A DNA stretch of 64,000 nucleotides, taken from the NCBI RefSeq assembly GCF_018035235.1, contig NZ_WPCV01000004.1, positions 248,001-312,000 on the forward strand, given 5' to 3'. Of this stretch, positions 10,962 to 21,985 are shown piece after piece. The notes under the pieces were generated by a model that was not told the DNA's origin, did no database searches, and was given only the letters and a program-made list of their open reading frames with translations. Every line of letters begins with the position of its first letter. Position 1 is the stretch's first letter. Origin of the DNA: Citrobacter sp. On2M (GTDB lineage Bacteria > Pseudomonadota > Gammaproteobacteria > Enterobacterales > Enterobacteriaceae). The position numbers and the translations under genes were made by a program.

Positions 10962-11048
10962 AGGTTTTTCCAGATTAAGGTTGAGAATTTTGTCTGCTGG
11001 AATGGTACACCGAGACGGGAGCCGGACAAAATTCTGAGCCTTAATTAA

Positions 11049-12122
<1,074 letters not shown>

Positions 12123-12143
12123 AACGCGCTGGCGTTACAAACG

Positions 12144-12179
12144 ATCCGCAATCTGGTAAAGGTTGCGGATTTTTTTTTA
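12144..12179 (+). terminator. pgl terminator
   Basis: ATCCGCAA (12144–12151) pairs with TTGCGGAT (12163–12170) and is followed by eight T residues. The T tract runs into the stop codon of convergent ybhD. Confidence 0.9.
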
Positions 12180-13127
12180 TTTAATGAGCGGTAGATTTTC
12201 CTGACATTCAGCAACGGATGTCCAAAGGCTATCTTTGTCATCTGACCATAAATTCAGCAGAAGGGAGAAAAATCGCTCAGCGGGAGGGGAGAGAATAGCG
12301 TCCTTACGGCGAATAATCCCCAGCGTACGTCTAATGACAGGCTCAACCAGGGGGATCCCTATCAGCGTTGGATGCGGCGTTTGCGGCATGGCAAGTCCTG
12401 GTAACGCGGAAACGCCCAATCCCGCCTCAACCAGGCCCAGCGAGGTGGACAGATGGCGGACCTCGTAAAACCAGTTCAACTTCCACGGTTTATCAGTTAA
12501 ATATTGTTCAATCAATAATCGGTTACCGCTTGAGGAGCGAACGCCTATCAGTTTGTAATTCAGTAATTCTTGCCATTCTACCAACTGTTTATTGGCGAGC
12601 GGATGGTCGCGCCGACAGGCCAGAACAAACGGTTCATTAACCAGTGGAGTGAACTCGATAGAGGAATTTGTGATGTTGTTCATGTTTATCCCAAAATCAG
12701 CCTCGTTGCAAAGTACGGATTCCATACAATTATTCGTACCTTGTTCAATAATTCGCACTTTGATATTGGGATACAGCTCATTAAATTTCCCGATTGCCAA
12801 TGGTAAGAAATAGAACACGGCGGTAGGAATACAAGACAATGTCACTATGCCATGATGGTGAGCATTCATTTCACTAATGCTAAAAATGGTTTCATCTAAG
12901 GCTCTAATTAATTCTCTGGCTTCAGGTAATAATCTTTCCCCCGCTTTTGTTAATGTAACTTTGCGAGTTGTTCTTTCAAAGAGTTGAGTGTGTAAATACT
13001 CTTCCATCTTTTTAATCCTGCGTGTTAATGCAGGTTGCGTAATATTAAGTAACTTGGCGGCATTGTTAAAAGAATCGGACTCTGCCAGCGTGACAAACGC
13101 CTTCATGCTTGATAATTCGTGTTTCAT
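12177..13127 (-). CDS. ybhD: LysR-type transcription regulator
   Basis: The 316-residue LysR-family protein has an N-terminal helix-turn-helix (SFNNAAKLLNITQPALTRRI, about residues 19–38) and a periplasmic-binding-protein-like effector domain (about 90–300). It is divergent from ybhH with a 178-bp AT-rich gap, the usual arrangement for a LysR activator of its neighbour. Hence it probably controls ybhHIJ in response to a carboxylate; this is inference from layout. The E. coli orthologue has no firmly assigned target that I know of. Confidence 0.88.
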   Translation of the reverse strand: MKHELSSMKAFVTLAESDSFNNAAKLLNITQPALTRRIKKMEEYLHTQLFERTTRKVTLTKAGERLLPEARELIRALDETIFSISEMNAHHHGIVTLSCIPTAVFYFLPLAIGKFNELYPNIKVRIIEQGTNNCMESVLCNEADFGINMNNITNSSIEFTPLVNEPFVLACRRDHPLANKQLVEWQELLNYKLIGVRSSSGNRLLIEQYLTDKPWKLNWFYEVRHLSTSLGLVEAGLGVSALPGLAMPQTPHPTLIGIPLVEPVIRRTLGIIRRKDAILSPPAERFFSLLLNLWSDDKDSLWTSVAECQENLPLIK

Positions 13128-13305
13128 TCTGACTCCGGACTAAATCGGGGAAGCCCCTGCCTATGATGAAAGCGTCCAGTGTATCTGCAATTCTTAAATT
13201 TCAATTAATAAAAATAAATCATTAATCTCGTAAACAAAGTCATTAGCCACCCTATTCATGACATGCAACCATGTACTCAGTGGAAATAATATTGAGAGCA
13301 TAATC

Positions 13306-14358
13306 ATGAAAAAAATACCTTGCGTTATGATGCGCGGAGGAACCTCCAGAGGTGCATTTTTATTAGCACAAGATCTACCGCAAGAAGAAAAGCTGCGTGA
13401 TGAAGTATTGATTAAAATTATGGGTTCTGGCAATGCGCTGGAAATAGACGGTATTGGCGGTGGCAATCCGTTAACCAGCAAAGTCGCGATTATTAGTCGT
13501 TCAAATGACCCGAAAGCTGATATCGATTATTTATTTGCGCAGGTATTGGTGCATGAGCAACGGGTCGATACCACGCCGAACTGCGGTAATATGCTTTCCG
13601 CCGTTGGCGCGTTTGCTATTGAAAAGGGACTAATTAATGCCGCAATGCCGACAACGCGCGTTCGTATTCGCAATGTAAACACCAACACGTTTATCGAAGC
13701 TGATATACAGACGCCGAACGGTGTTGTGGAGTATGAAGGAACATCAAAAATTGACGGTGTCCCGGGCACATCTGCCCCGATTGCGCTGACGTTCCTCAAT
13801 GCCGCAGGTTCTAAAACTGGGCAAATCTTCCCGACAGGTCAGCAGATTGATTATATCGACTCCGTTCCCGTGACCTGTATGGATATGGCGACACCAGTGG
13901 TGATTATTCCTGCTGAATACCTGGGGAAAACGGGCTATGAATCCGCGCAAGATTTAGATGCAGACCGCGAATTATTATCGCGCATTGAGTCTATTCGTTT
14001 ACAGGCCGGTGAGGCTATGGGTCTGGGGGATGTCAGCAATAAGGTTATCCCTAAACCTATTCTCATCTCGGCACCCCAGCACGGTGGCGCAATTAATGTT
14101 CGTTATTTTATGCCGCACTCTTGCCATAAAGCACTGGCAATTACCGGGGCGATAGCGATCGCCAGCAGTTGTGTCATTAACGGTACTGTTACGCTTCAGG
14201 TAACACCAGGCACGCATGACGGGAATATCACTATAGAACATCCTGGTGGGGCCCTTGATATTCATTTAACTAATGAAGGGGATGAACCTGCAACCCTCAG
14301 AGCTTCGGTTATTCGTACCGCCAGGAAAATATTCGCTGGTGACGTTTACCTTCCCTGA
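13306..14358 (+). CDS. ybhH: PrpF/4-oxalomesaconate tautomerase-family isomerase
   Basis: The 350-residue protein of the PrpF family has a diaminopimelate-epimerase-like double fold. The N-terminal MMRGGTSRGAFLL and NCGNMLSAVGAFAIEKGL (about residues 85–103) are family hallmarks. Relatives isomerise 2-methyl-trans-aconitate (PrpF) or tautomerise 4-oxalomesaconate (GalD/LigU). The substrate here is unknown. The ATG at 13306 aligns with the family start. It is first in ybhHIJ and divergent from ybhD. Confidence 0.87.
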   Translation: MKKIPCVMMRGGTSRGAFLLAQDLPQEEKLRDEVLIKIMGSGNALEIDGIGGGNPLTSKVAIISRSNDPKADIDYLFAQVLVHEQRVDTTPNCGNMLSAVGAFAIEKGLINAAMPTTRVRIRNVNTNTFIEADIQTPNGVVEYEGTSKIDGVPGTSAPIALTFLNAAGSKTGQIFPTGQQIDYIDSVPVTCMDMATPVVIIPAEYLGKTGYESAQDLDADRELLSRIESIRLQAGEAMGLGDVSNKVIPKPILISAPQHGGAINVRYFMPHSCHKALAITGAIAIASSCVINGTVTLQVTPGTHDGNITIEHPGGALDIHLTNEGDEPATLRASVIRTARKIFAGDVYLP

Positions 14359-14440
14359 CAGCATTGACCTCATTTTGCTGTGATTACGGAAAATCGAAAA
14401 GAACTCTGTACTTAATATACAGATTATCCAGGACTCAAAA

Positions 14441-15874
14441 ATGAACGTTAAATCATTATGGAAGCTAATATTAATATTAGCCATCCCCTGTATTATCGGT
14501 TTCATTCCTGCCCCTGCGGGATTAAGTGAACTGGCATGGGTGCTTTTTGGTATTTATCTTGCTGCGATTGTCGGGCTGGTGATCAAACCGTTTCCTGAAC
14601 CGGTGGTATTATTGATTGCCGTTGCCGCCTCAATGGTGGTTGTCGGAAATTTAGGCGGCGGCGTACTTAAAACCAGCAGCGTGCTGAGTGGCTATGCTTC
14701 CGGTACGACATGGCTGGTTTTCTCTGCGTTTACTTTAAGCGCTGCTTTTGTGACGACGGGGCTGGGTAAGCGCATTGCCTATATTCTGATCGGTAAAATA
14801 GGTAACACCACGCTTGGCCTGGGATACGTGACTGTGTTCCTTGACCTGGTATTAGCCCCGGCAACACCGTCAAATACGGCGCGCGCGGGTGGCATTGTAT
14901 TACCCATCATCAATAGTGTTGCGGTGGCGTTAGGCTCTGAGCCGGACAAGAGCCCACGTCGCGTCGGTCATTACCTGATGATGACGGTGTATATGGTCAC
15001 TAAAACAACCAGCTATATGTTTTTTACTGCGATGGCCGGAAACATTCTGGCATTAAAGATGATCAACGATATCTGTCACTTGCAGCTGAGCTGGGGGGGA
15101 TGGGCGCTCGCGGCTGCGCTGCCTGGATTAATCATGCTGTTATTGACGCCATTAGTTATTTATTTTATGTATCCACCTGAAATTAAAAAGGTAGATAACA
15201 AAACTATTGCTAAGGCCGGGCTTGAGGATTTAGGGCCAATGAAAGGGCGCGAAAAAATGCTGCTGGGCATTTTCGTCCTCGCGCTATTAGGATGGATCTT
15301 TAGTAAAACTCTCGGTGTTGATGAATCTACGGTAGCGATTGTCGTAATGGGAACAATGCTCTTATTTGGCGTAGTTACCTGGGATGATGTGGTTAAAAAT
15401 AAGGGCGGTTGGAATACCTTAATCTGGTATGGCGGTATAATCGGTTTGAGTTCTCTGTTATCAAAAGTGAAGTTTTTTGACTGGTTAGCTGAACTTTTCA
15501 AAAATAACCTCGACTTTGGTAACCACGGGAATATTGCGTTCTTTGTGATTCTTTTTTTGAGCATTATTGTTCGTTATTTCTTTGCCTCTGGTAGCGCCTA
15601 TATTGTGGCCATGATGCCGGTATTTGCCATGTTGGCGAATGTATCCGGGGCTCCACTGATGTTAACTGCATTGGCATTGCTCTTTTCTAACTCTTACGGC
15701 GGTATGGTTACCCATTATGGCGGTGCTGCGGGACCGGTTATTTTTGGCGTCGGGTATAACGACATCAAATCGTGGTGGTTGGTTGGCGCAATGCTGACGT
15801 TTTTGACGTTCCTCGTCCATATTACGCTGGGTCTTTGGTGGTGGAATATGTTGATTGGCTGGAACATGCTCTAA
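14441..15874 (+). CDS. ybhI: DASS-family di/tricarboxylate transporter
   Basis: The 477-residue inner-membrane protein has about 11–12 hydrophobic segments. It carries the divalent anion–sodium symporter/CitT-like hallmark APATPSNTARAGGIVLP (about residues 137–153, with the SNT substrate motif) and a second conserved FFASGSAYIVAMMPVFAML segment. Family members move succinate, citrate or tartrate; the true substrate here is unknown. AGGA precedes the ATG by 8 bases. It lies between an isomerase and an aconitase-family gene, suggesting import of the acid they process. Confidence 0.87.
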   Translation: MNVKSLWKLILILAIPCIIGFIPAPAGLSELAWVLFGIYLAAIVGLVIKPFPEPVVLLIAVAASMVVVGNLGGGVLKTSSVLSGYASGTTWLVFSAFTLSAAFVTTGLGKRIAYILIGKIGNTTLGLGYVTVFLDLVLAPATPSNTARAGGIVLPIINSVAVALGSEPDKSPRRVGHYLMMTVYMVTKTTSYMFFTAMAGNILALKMINDICHLQLSWGGWALAAALPGLIMLLLTPLVIYFMYPPEIKKVDNKTIAKAGLEDLGPMKGREKMLLGIFVLALLGWIFSKTLGVDESTVAIVVMGTMLLFGVVTWDDVVKNKGGWNTLIWYGGIIGLSSLLSKVKFFDWLAELFKNNLDFGNHGNIAFFVILFLSIIVRYFFASGSAYIVAMMPVFAMLANVSGAPLMLTALALLFSNSYGGMVTHYGGAAGPVIFGVGYNDIKSWWLVGAMLTFLTFLVHITLGLWWWNMLIGWNML

Positions 15875-15937
15875 CTAAATCACATCGTTCATTGGTTGTC
15901 TGTGCTCAGGTGAGAATACAGCAATGTGGAGTATCTA

Positions 15938-18199
15938 ATGATTAAATTATATGAGAAAGGGATTTATCTCTCCGGTAATAATGAAATTATCGCTGAGGAT
16001 GAGGTGTCTGAGTCTATCTGTAAAGAAGAGGCGAAAAAAGGAACTATCGCGTGGTCGATTCTCTCAGCGCATAATACGTCCGGTGACATGAATAAGCTTA
16101 AAATTAAGTTTGATTCATTAGCTTCACACGATATTACCTTTGTCGGGATTATTCAGACCGCTAAAGCATCAGGGATGGAGCGCTTTCCATTACCGTACGT
16201 TCTGACCAACTGCCATAACTCATTATGCGCGGTAGGGGGAACCATTAACGGTGACGATCATATGTTTGGCCTGTCGGCGGCACAACGATACGGCGGAATC
16301 TTTGTGCCGCCACATATTGCTGTCATCCATCAGTACATGCGCGAAATGATGGCTGGTGGCGGCAAAATGATCCTCGGTTCAGACAGCCATACGCGTTACG
16401 GCGCATTAGGTTCGATGGCGGTGGGGGAAGGGGGCGGTGAGCTGGTTAAACAGCTGTTAAACGATACCTGGGATATTGATTATCCTGGCGTTGTGGCCGT
16501 TTATCTGACCGGCAAGCCTGTAGCGGGCGTAGGTCCCCAGGATGTGGCCTTAGCTATCATTGGCGCGGTATTTAAAAATGGCTACGTCAAAAATAAGGTC
16601 ATGGAGTTTGTCGGCCCTGGCATTCGGCATCTTTCAACGGATTTTCGCAACAGCGTTGATGTGATGACCACCGAAACTACCTGTCTAAGCTCCGTCTGGC
16701 AAACGGATGATGACACTCGCAGTTGGCTGGCATTACACGGTCGCGAACAGGATTATCGCCCGCTCAAACCGCAGCCGATGGCCTGGTACGATGGGTGCAT
16801 TTATGTCGATCTGAGTGCGATTAAGCCGATGATTGCGCTGCCATTTCATCCAAGTAATGTCTATGAGATTGCTACACTCAATGAAAATCTGACGGATATT
16901 CTCCGGGAGATTGAAGTTGAATCTGCGCGAATCGCGCAAGGTAAAGCCAGCCTGGCGTTACTGGATAAAGTGGAGAATGGACGCTTAAAAGTGCAGCAGG
17001 GTATCATTGCCGGATGCTCGGGAGGCAACTATGAAAATGTGATTGCTGCGGCACAGGCATTACGTGGTCAATCCTGTGGCAATGATGCTTTCTCGCTGGC
17101 AATCTATCCCTCTTCACAACCAGTGTTTATGGATTTAGCGCAGAAAGGCGTCGTTGCGGATTTGCTGGGGGCGGGAGCCGTCATCAGAACCGCGTTCTGT
17201 GGCCCATGCTTTGGTGCGGGCGATACGCCAATCAACAACGGTCTTAGTATCCGCCATACCACGCGTAACTTCCCCAACCGCGAAGGTTCGAAGCCGGGCA
17301 ACGGGCAAATGTCCGCCGTTGCGCTGATGGATGCACGTTCGATAGCGGCAACGGCCGCCAACGGGGGATACCTCACTGCTGCAACGGAGCTGGACTGCTG
17401 GGATGCGTTGCCAGACTATGCGTTTAACCCTGCGCCTTATAAGAGCCGCGTATACCAGGGCTTTGTCAAAGGGGCCACGCAGCAGCCGCTCATTTATGGC
17501 CCGAATATTAAAGACTGGCCGGAGCTGGGCGCATTAACGGAAAATATTCTGCTGAAAGTGGCCTCAAAAATCCTTGATGATGTGACAACGACGGATGAGC
17601 TTATTCCGTCCGGAGAAACCTCTTCGTATCGTTCCAATCCTTTGGGATTGGCTGAATTTACACTTTCCCGACGCGATCCCGGCTATGTTGGCAGAAGCAA
17701 GGCGGTCGCTGAACGGGAAAAACAACGTCAGGCGGGTGACGTTAGCGAACTGGCGTCCGTTTTCGCACGCATCCAGCAGATTACTGGTCAGGAAAATATG
17801 CAACCATTGGAGACTGAGATTGGCAGCATGATTTATGCCGTCAAGCCTGGAGATGGTTCTGCACGCGAGCAGGCGGCAAGCTGTCAGCGAGTGATCGGTG
17901 GATTGGCAAATATCGCCCAGGAATATGCCACCAAACGTTACCGTTCCAATGTGATCAACTGGGGTATGTTACCGCTACAAATGGCAGAGAAACCCTCTTT
18001 TGAGGTCGGGGACTATATCTATATTCCCGGTATTCGCCGTGCGCTGGATGCGTGCAGCCGCGAGATAAAAGCGTACGTTCTTCATGATGATGGCGCAGTG
18101 AGTGAAATCAGCTTGTATATGGAAAGCCTGACCGCCGAGGAGCGTGAAATTATTAAAGCGGGGAGTTTGATTAACTTTAATAAATCGCGTTTGGTGTAA
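15938..18199 (+). CDS. ybhJ: Aconitase-family hydratase
   Basis: The 753-residue protein has the aconitase/isopropylmalate-isomerase fold. [20 protein letters not shown] near residue 148 is an active-site motif. The three [4Fe-4S] ligand cysteines are all present: C360 (AGCSGGN), C421 and C424 ([10 protein letters not shown]). [18 protein letters not shown] carries the substrate-binding arginine. A GTG start at 15926 is possible, but GGAG at 15927–15930 favours the ATG at 15938. The reaction is unassigned; hydration or dehydration of a tricarboxylate is likely. Strong terminator downstream. Confidence 0.87.
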   Translation: MIKLYEKGIYLSGNNEIIAEDEVSESICKEEAKKGTIAWSILSAHNTSGDMNKLKIKFDSLASHDITFVGIIQTAKASGMERFPLPYVLTNCHNSLCAVGGTINGDDHMFGLSAAQRYGGIFVPPHIAVIHQYMREMMAGGGKMILGSDSHTRYGALGSMAVGEGGGELVKQLLNDTWDIDYPGVVAVYLTGKPVAGVGPQDVALAIIGAVFKNGYVKNKVMEFVGPGIRHLSTDFRNSVDVMTTETTCLSSVWQTDDDTRSWLALHGREQDYRPLKPQPMAWYDGCIYVDLSAIKPMIALPFHPSNVYEIATLNENLTDILREIEVESARIAQGKASLALLDKVENGRLKVQQGIIAGCSGGNYENVIAAAQALRGQSCGNDAFSLAIYPSSQPVFMDLAQKGVVADLLGAGAVIRTAFCGPCFGAGDTPINNGLSIRHTTRNFPNREGSKPGNGQMSAVALMDARSIAATAANGGYLTAATELDCWDALPDYAFNPAPYKSRVYQGFVKGATQQPLIYGPNIKDWPELGALTENILLKVASKILDDVTTTDELIPSGETSSYRSNPLGLAEFTLSRRDPGYVGRSKAVAEREKQRQAGDVSELASVFARIQQITGQENMQPLETEIGSMIYAVKPGDGSAREQAASCQRVIGGLANIAQEYATKRYRSNVINWGMLPLQMAEKPSFEVGDYIYIPGIRRALDACSREIKAYVLHDDGAVSEISLYMESLTAEEREIIKAGSLINFNKSRLV

Positions 18200-18208
18200 C
18201 ACCATAAA

Positions 18209-18245
18209 AAAGGTCGCCAGCGTCAATATGGCGACCTTTTTTTAT
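18209..18245. terminator. Bidirectional terminator between ybhJ and ybhC
   Basis: AGGTCGCCA and TGGCGACCT form a 9-bp stem with an A run on one side and a T run on the other, so it should work for both convergent genes. Confidence 0.9.
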
Positions 18246-18252
18246 TCAGGCA

Positions 18253-19536
18253 TTACTGTTTCGGCTCGGCAACCACTTTGCTACCGATACCGCGGTTGTT
18301 GTATTCCCACATGCGGTTGAAGTTGGTGTCGTTCAGGTTGCGCTGGATTTCACCTTTGTCATTTTCCGCACCGGTATTACCAGCAAATGGACGCTTCGCG
18401 ATAACACTGTCACCCCATGGTTTAGCCATGTTGAAACCTTCGTTGATCACGCTGTCGCGGATAACGACCTGACCATTAGTGTTCGAATCGACATCCAGCG
18501 AACGGCCTAACTGTGCCACGCCATCGCCACTTGCCGTGAAGCGGCTATTAATCGCCAGGAAACCGTAATAGATGTTTGACAGAGTAGCCGGTGCAAACAC
18601 ATAGGCTTCCTTCTGTGTGCGGGAGTTCACTACGCGGAAATCGGTGTTCTCGAACACCACTGCGCCGCGACCGGAAACAATATCCACATCACCTTCAATG
18701 TAGCTGTTGGTTACCAGCGTACGTGGTTGACGATCGTTTTCCAGACGGTTTTGTACACCGCTGTTGGTCACGAAAAACGTATTCTGGCGGCCAAGAATGT
18801 TGACCTTGTTGATCTGCACTTTATCGCCATCGGTACGCAACGCAACGGCCGGGTGGTTACCCGCATCAACGCTGTCACCCAGATTGTTTTCGATGGTCAG
18901 ATTCTGCAATTGCAGGCCGTTATTCTGCGACCAGACGACAGCAGAACACATCACGCCAATATTCGCGCCGCGTTTGTTCTGGCAATTATCAAACATATAC
19001 CACGCCGGTTTGCCTGGCATATATTTACCGCCCGGGTTCACCGCATGGCGCCAGTCTGCAGGACTCATGTCACCGTCAATGGCCAGGCCAATTTTCACAT
19101 CCAGTGGTTTTTCGCCCATGCCGTACAGCGTCAGGCTACCCGTTGCAGCCGGGATATAAACCGTACCCTGATATTCACCTGGCAAAATCGCGATGTACTG
19201 ACGTTTGTTAGTACGTTTGATGATTGCCGCATCCACTGCCGCCTGAATGCTGGTATGGGTGACGCCCTGAGTCCCTGCCGGGCCGACAACAAAGTCAGGT
19301 TGCGCAGGCAGAGAAATAGCAGAAGGGCTCCACGGCTGAGTATTTGGCGTCAGCGCGGAAAAATAGTGTGCAGCGACGAAATTTTTCGCTTCATTGGCCG
19401 ACAGAATCGGGCGCGAGGAGGTACCTGGCGCGCTCTGATCGGAAGGAATTTGATCGGGCGGTGTAGAGCTACAGGCGGTCAGCGTCACGCCAAAAGCCAT
19501 TGCCAGCGCCAGACGGGAAACTGATGAAATATTCAC
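18253..19536 (-). CDS. ybhC: Outer-membrane lipoprotein of the pectinesterase family
   Basis: The 427-residue predicted lipoprotein has signal NISSVSRLALAMAFGVTL and lipobox LTAC, cysteine at residue 22. The rest is a right-handed beta-helix of the CE8 pectinesterase family, with GRQNTFFV and YIEGDVDIVSGRGAVVF. The family LGRPW motif reads LGRSLD, so pectin methylesterase activity is doubtful; E. coli YbhC is reported to lack it. GTG at 19536 is chosen because GGAG lies 6 bases upstream and it gives the E. coli length; ATG at 19566 would add 10 residues ahead of the signal. The lambda-type attB core lies in its 5' leader. Confidence 0.88.
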   Translation of the reverse strand: MNISSVSRLALAMAFGVTLTACSSTPPDQIPSDQSAPGTSSRPILSANEAKNFVAAHYFSALTPNTQPWSPSAISLPAQPDFVVGPAGTQGVTHTSIQAAVDAAIIKRTNKRQYIAILPGEYQGTVYIPAATGSLTLYGMGEKPLDVKIGLAIDGDMSPADWRHAVNPGGKYMPGKPAWYMFDNCQNKRGANIGVMCSAVVWSQNNGLQLQNLTIENNLGDSVDAGNHPAVALRTDGDKVQINKVNILGRQNTFFVTNSGVQNRLENDRQPRTLVTNSYIEGDVDIVSGRGAVVFENTDFRVVNSRTQKEAYVFAPATLSNIYYGFLAINSRFTASGDGVAQLGRSLDVDSNTNGQVVIRDSVINEGFNMAKPWGDSVIAKRPFAGNTGAENDKGEIQRNLNDTNFNRMWEYNNRGIGSKVVAEPKQ

Positions 19537-19574
19537 AGGTTGCTCCGGGCTTTGAAAGTTATCCATTGAAGCCT

Positions 19575-19589
19575 GCTTTTTTATACTAA
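19575..19589 (+). mobile_element. Unoccupied lambda-type attB core
   Basis: GCTTTTTTATACTAA is identical to the 15-bp common core of phage lambda att sites, at the same place as in E. coli (just upstream of ybhC, on the gal–bio interval). The left flank GAAGCCT matches E. coli attB. On the right the sequence continues GTTGAGCG where E. coli attB has CTTGAGCG. No prophage is attached. Confidence 0.85.
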
Positions 19590-19698
19590 GTTGAGCGAAA
19601 CGGAAAGGCGAAAAGGTAAAAAGTTGTTTTTTATAGCAGCAATAGCGGATGTGGAGCGTTCTGAAGTCACAATTAAATAACATTTATCGCCCTTCAGG

Positions 19699-19738
19699 TT
19701 GACAACATCCGCAGGATCTCAATAAATGTCTATACAAC
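19699..19738 (+). promoter_or_regulatory. hutI promoter region with HutC operator half
   Basis: A consensus –35 TTGACA lies at 19699–19704; the –10 is not clear. TGTCTATACAA (19727–19737) is the reverse complement of the core of the hutU operator TTGTATAGACA, so HutC probably binds here to repress hutIGC, including its own gene. Confidence 0.65.
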
Positions 19739-19759
19739 CTATGACAAGTGGTGAGTGGA

Positions 19760-20983
19760 ATGCAGCAATTTTTCCCTGATGATGCCATCTGGCGTAATGT
19801 CCGCCTGGCGACCATGGATCCTGAACGTAATACCCCGTATGGGCTGGTGGACGATCATGCGCTGATTATTCGTCAGGGCAAAATTCGCGCTATCGTGCCG
19901 GAATCCTCATTATACCGTACACATGACAATACCTTTGATATGCAGGGCAGATTGATTACGCCGGGTCTGATTGACTGCCATACACATCTGGTCTTTGGTG
20001 GAAACCGCGCAGGCGAGTGGGAACAACGGCTCAACGGGGCATCTTACCAGCAGATAAGCGCCCAGGGCGGGGGGATCAATGCCACCGTATCAGCGACCCG
20101 CAGCGCCACGGACGAACAACTTTTACACATTGCCCATCAGCGGATGGACCATCTGATCAACGAAGGCGTTACGTTGCTGGAAATTAAATCCGGTTACGGT
20201 CTGGATTTGCAGACAGAAGAGAAGATTTTACGCGTGGCGGCGGGGCTGGCGGCGGAAAATATCGTGGAAATAAGTCCGACGCTGTTGGCTGCGCATGCGA
20301 CTCCAGCGGAATTCAGGGATGATCCTGACGGCTATATTACGCTGGTGTGCGAGACCATTTTGCCGCAGCTGTGGGAACAAGGTTTGTTTGAGACCGTCGA
20401 TCTGTTCTGTGAAAGCGTCGGATTTAACCTCGCGCAGAGTGAACGGGTATTTCAGGCCGCACAGGCGTTGGGCATTCCGGTTAAGGGTCACGTTGAACAG
20501 TTGTCGCTGCTCGGTGGCGCGCAGTTGGTCAGCCGCTATTACGGGTTATCCGCCGATCATATTGAATATCTGGATGAAGCGGGCGTCGCGGCGATGAGCC
20601 AAAGCGGCACGGTCGGCGTGCTGCTGCCCGGCGCGTTCTATTTCCTCAAAGAACAGCAGCGCCCGCCGGTAGAGCTGCTGCGTCAATATCAGGTCCCAAT
20701 GGCGGTGGCGACGGATTTCAACCCCGGCACCAGCCCATTTATCAGCCTGCACTGGGCGATGAACATGGCCTGCGTCCAGTTTGGTTTAACGCCGGAAGAA
20801 GCATGGGCTGGCGTAACTCGCCATGCGGCCCGGGCGCTGGGGCGTCATGCCACTCACGGACAACTGAAGGCCGGGTTCGTGGCCGATTTTGTGGTGTGGG
20901 ATGCGACTCTTCCTGTCGAGATCCTGTATGAGCCTGGGCGTAACCCACTCTACCAGCGCGTATTCCGAGGACAACCATCATGA
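19760..20983 (+). CDS. hutI: Imidazolonepropionase
   Basis: The 407-residue amidohydrolase opens the ring of 4-imidazolone-5-propionate to N-formimidoyl-L-glutamate, step 3 of histidine degradation. The metal-binding [12 protein letters not shown] is near residues 74–85. VKGHVEQLS and [10 protein letters not shown] carry further metal and active-site residues. The frame extends to a GTG at 19748, but the ATG at 19760 fits the Salmonella HutI start and length. Its stop overlaps hutG by 4 nt. Confidence 0.96.
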   Translation: MQQFFPDDAIWRNVRLATMDPERNTPYGLVDDHALIIRQGKIRAIVPESSLYRTHDNTFDMQGRLITPGLIDCHTHLVFGGNRAGEWEQRLNGASYQQISAQGGGINATVSATRSATDEQLLHIAHQRMDHLINEGVTLLEIKSGYGLDLQTEEKILRVAAGLAAENIVEISPTLLAAHATPAEFRDDPDGYITLVCETILPQLWEQGLFETVDLFCESVGFNLAQSERVFQAAQALGIPVKGHVEQLSLLGGAQLVSRYYGLSADHIEYLDEAGVAAMSQSGTVGVLLPGAFYFLKEQQRPPVELLRQYQVPMAVATDFNPGTSPFISLHWAMNMACVQFGLTPEEAWAGVTRHAARALGRHATHGQLKAGFVADFVVWDATLPVEILYEPGRNPLYQRVFRGQPS

Positions 20984-21921
20984 TGAACTGGCATCCCGCT
21001 TCTCCCGCGCTTTGGCAAGGTCGTGATGACCGCGCTGAATCGCCAACTGCGCTGCGCCTGTTTCAGACCATCACGCTCAGTGCAGCGTTTAGCCCTGAAA
21101 ATTATCGCGAGCAGATAGCGCTATTGGGATTTGCCTGCGATGAAGGCGTGAAACGTAATCAGGGACGCACGGGCGCCGCCGGAGCCCCCGATGTGCTGCG
21201 CAAGGCGCTGGCGAATTTAGCCAGTCACCACGGTCATGATCGGCTGGTGGATCTGGGTAATATTGTGGCGCAGGCTCCCGATCTCGAGGGCGCGCAGCAG
21301 GCGTTACGCCATGCTGTGCAACGCTGCCAGCAGGCTGAAATGCGCACCTTCGTGTTGGGTGGGGGGCATGAAACCGCCTTTGCCCACGGCGCGGGTGTGC
21401 TGGATGCTTTCCCGCGCTCAACCGTAGGTATCGTTAACCTCGATGCCCACCTGGATTTACGTCATGCTGACCAGGCGACTTCTGGTACGCCTTTTCGCCA
21501 GTTGGCTCAGCTCTGTGATGCACAGCAGCGTGAATTTCATTACGCCTGCTTTGGCGTTAACCGCGCCGCCAACACTCAGGCGTTGTGGGATGAAGCGCAG
21601 CAACGCAATGTTACCGTGGTGGAGGATCTGCACTGTCATAACGCACAGGCGCAGATGGCGCAGTTCATATCAAGCGTTGACGTTATCTATCTGACTATCG
21701 ATCTCGACGTTTTGCCGGTCTGGGAAATGCCTGCGGTGTCCGCTCCTGCCGCGCTGGGTGTACCGCTGTCTACATTGCTCAGGCTGATTGAGCCGCTTTG
21801 TCGCAGTGGTAAATTACAAGCGGTGGACATGGTTGAATTTAATCCCCGTTTTGACGATGATGGCAACGCGGCGCGCGTTGCGGCGCGGCTTGGCTGGCAA
21901 ATCGCACACTGGTGGCACTGA
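20980..21921 (+). CDS. hutG: Formimidoylglutamase
   Basis: The 313-residue arginase/agmatinase-family enzyme splits N-formimidoyl-L-glutamate to glutamate and formamide, the last step of the pathway. Manganese ligands are visible in [11 protein letters not shown] (about residue 127), NLDAHLDLR (about 152) and TIDLDVLP (about 246). The start is coupled to hutI through ATGA. hutC follows after 64 bases on the same strand. Confidence 0.95.
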   Translation: MMNWHPASPALWQGRDDRAESPTALRLFQTITLSAAFSPENYREQIALLGFACDEGVKRNQGRTGAAGAPDVLRKALANLASHHGHDRLVDLGNIVAQAPDLEGAQQALRHAVQRCQQAEMRTFVLGGGHETAFAHGAGVLDAFPRSTVGIVNLDAHLDLRHADQATSGTPFRQLAQLCDAQQREFHYACFGVNRAANTQALWDEAQQRNVTVVEDLHCHNAQAQMAQFISSVDVIYLTIDLDVLPVWEMPAVSAPAALGVPLSTLLRLIEPLCRSGKLQAVDMVEFNPRFDDDGNAARVAARLGWQIAHWWH

Positions 21922-21985
21922 CGTGCCTGATAACGTTACGCTGCCATTTGGCAACTCTTATTCTCAGCTTAAGGAAGGCTTACGC

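Noticed and set aside
18727-19524. 265-codon plus-strand open frame
   Set aside because: It is antisense to ybhC, rich in Arg/His/Cys as expected for a shadow, and has no start signal.
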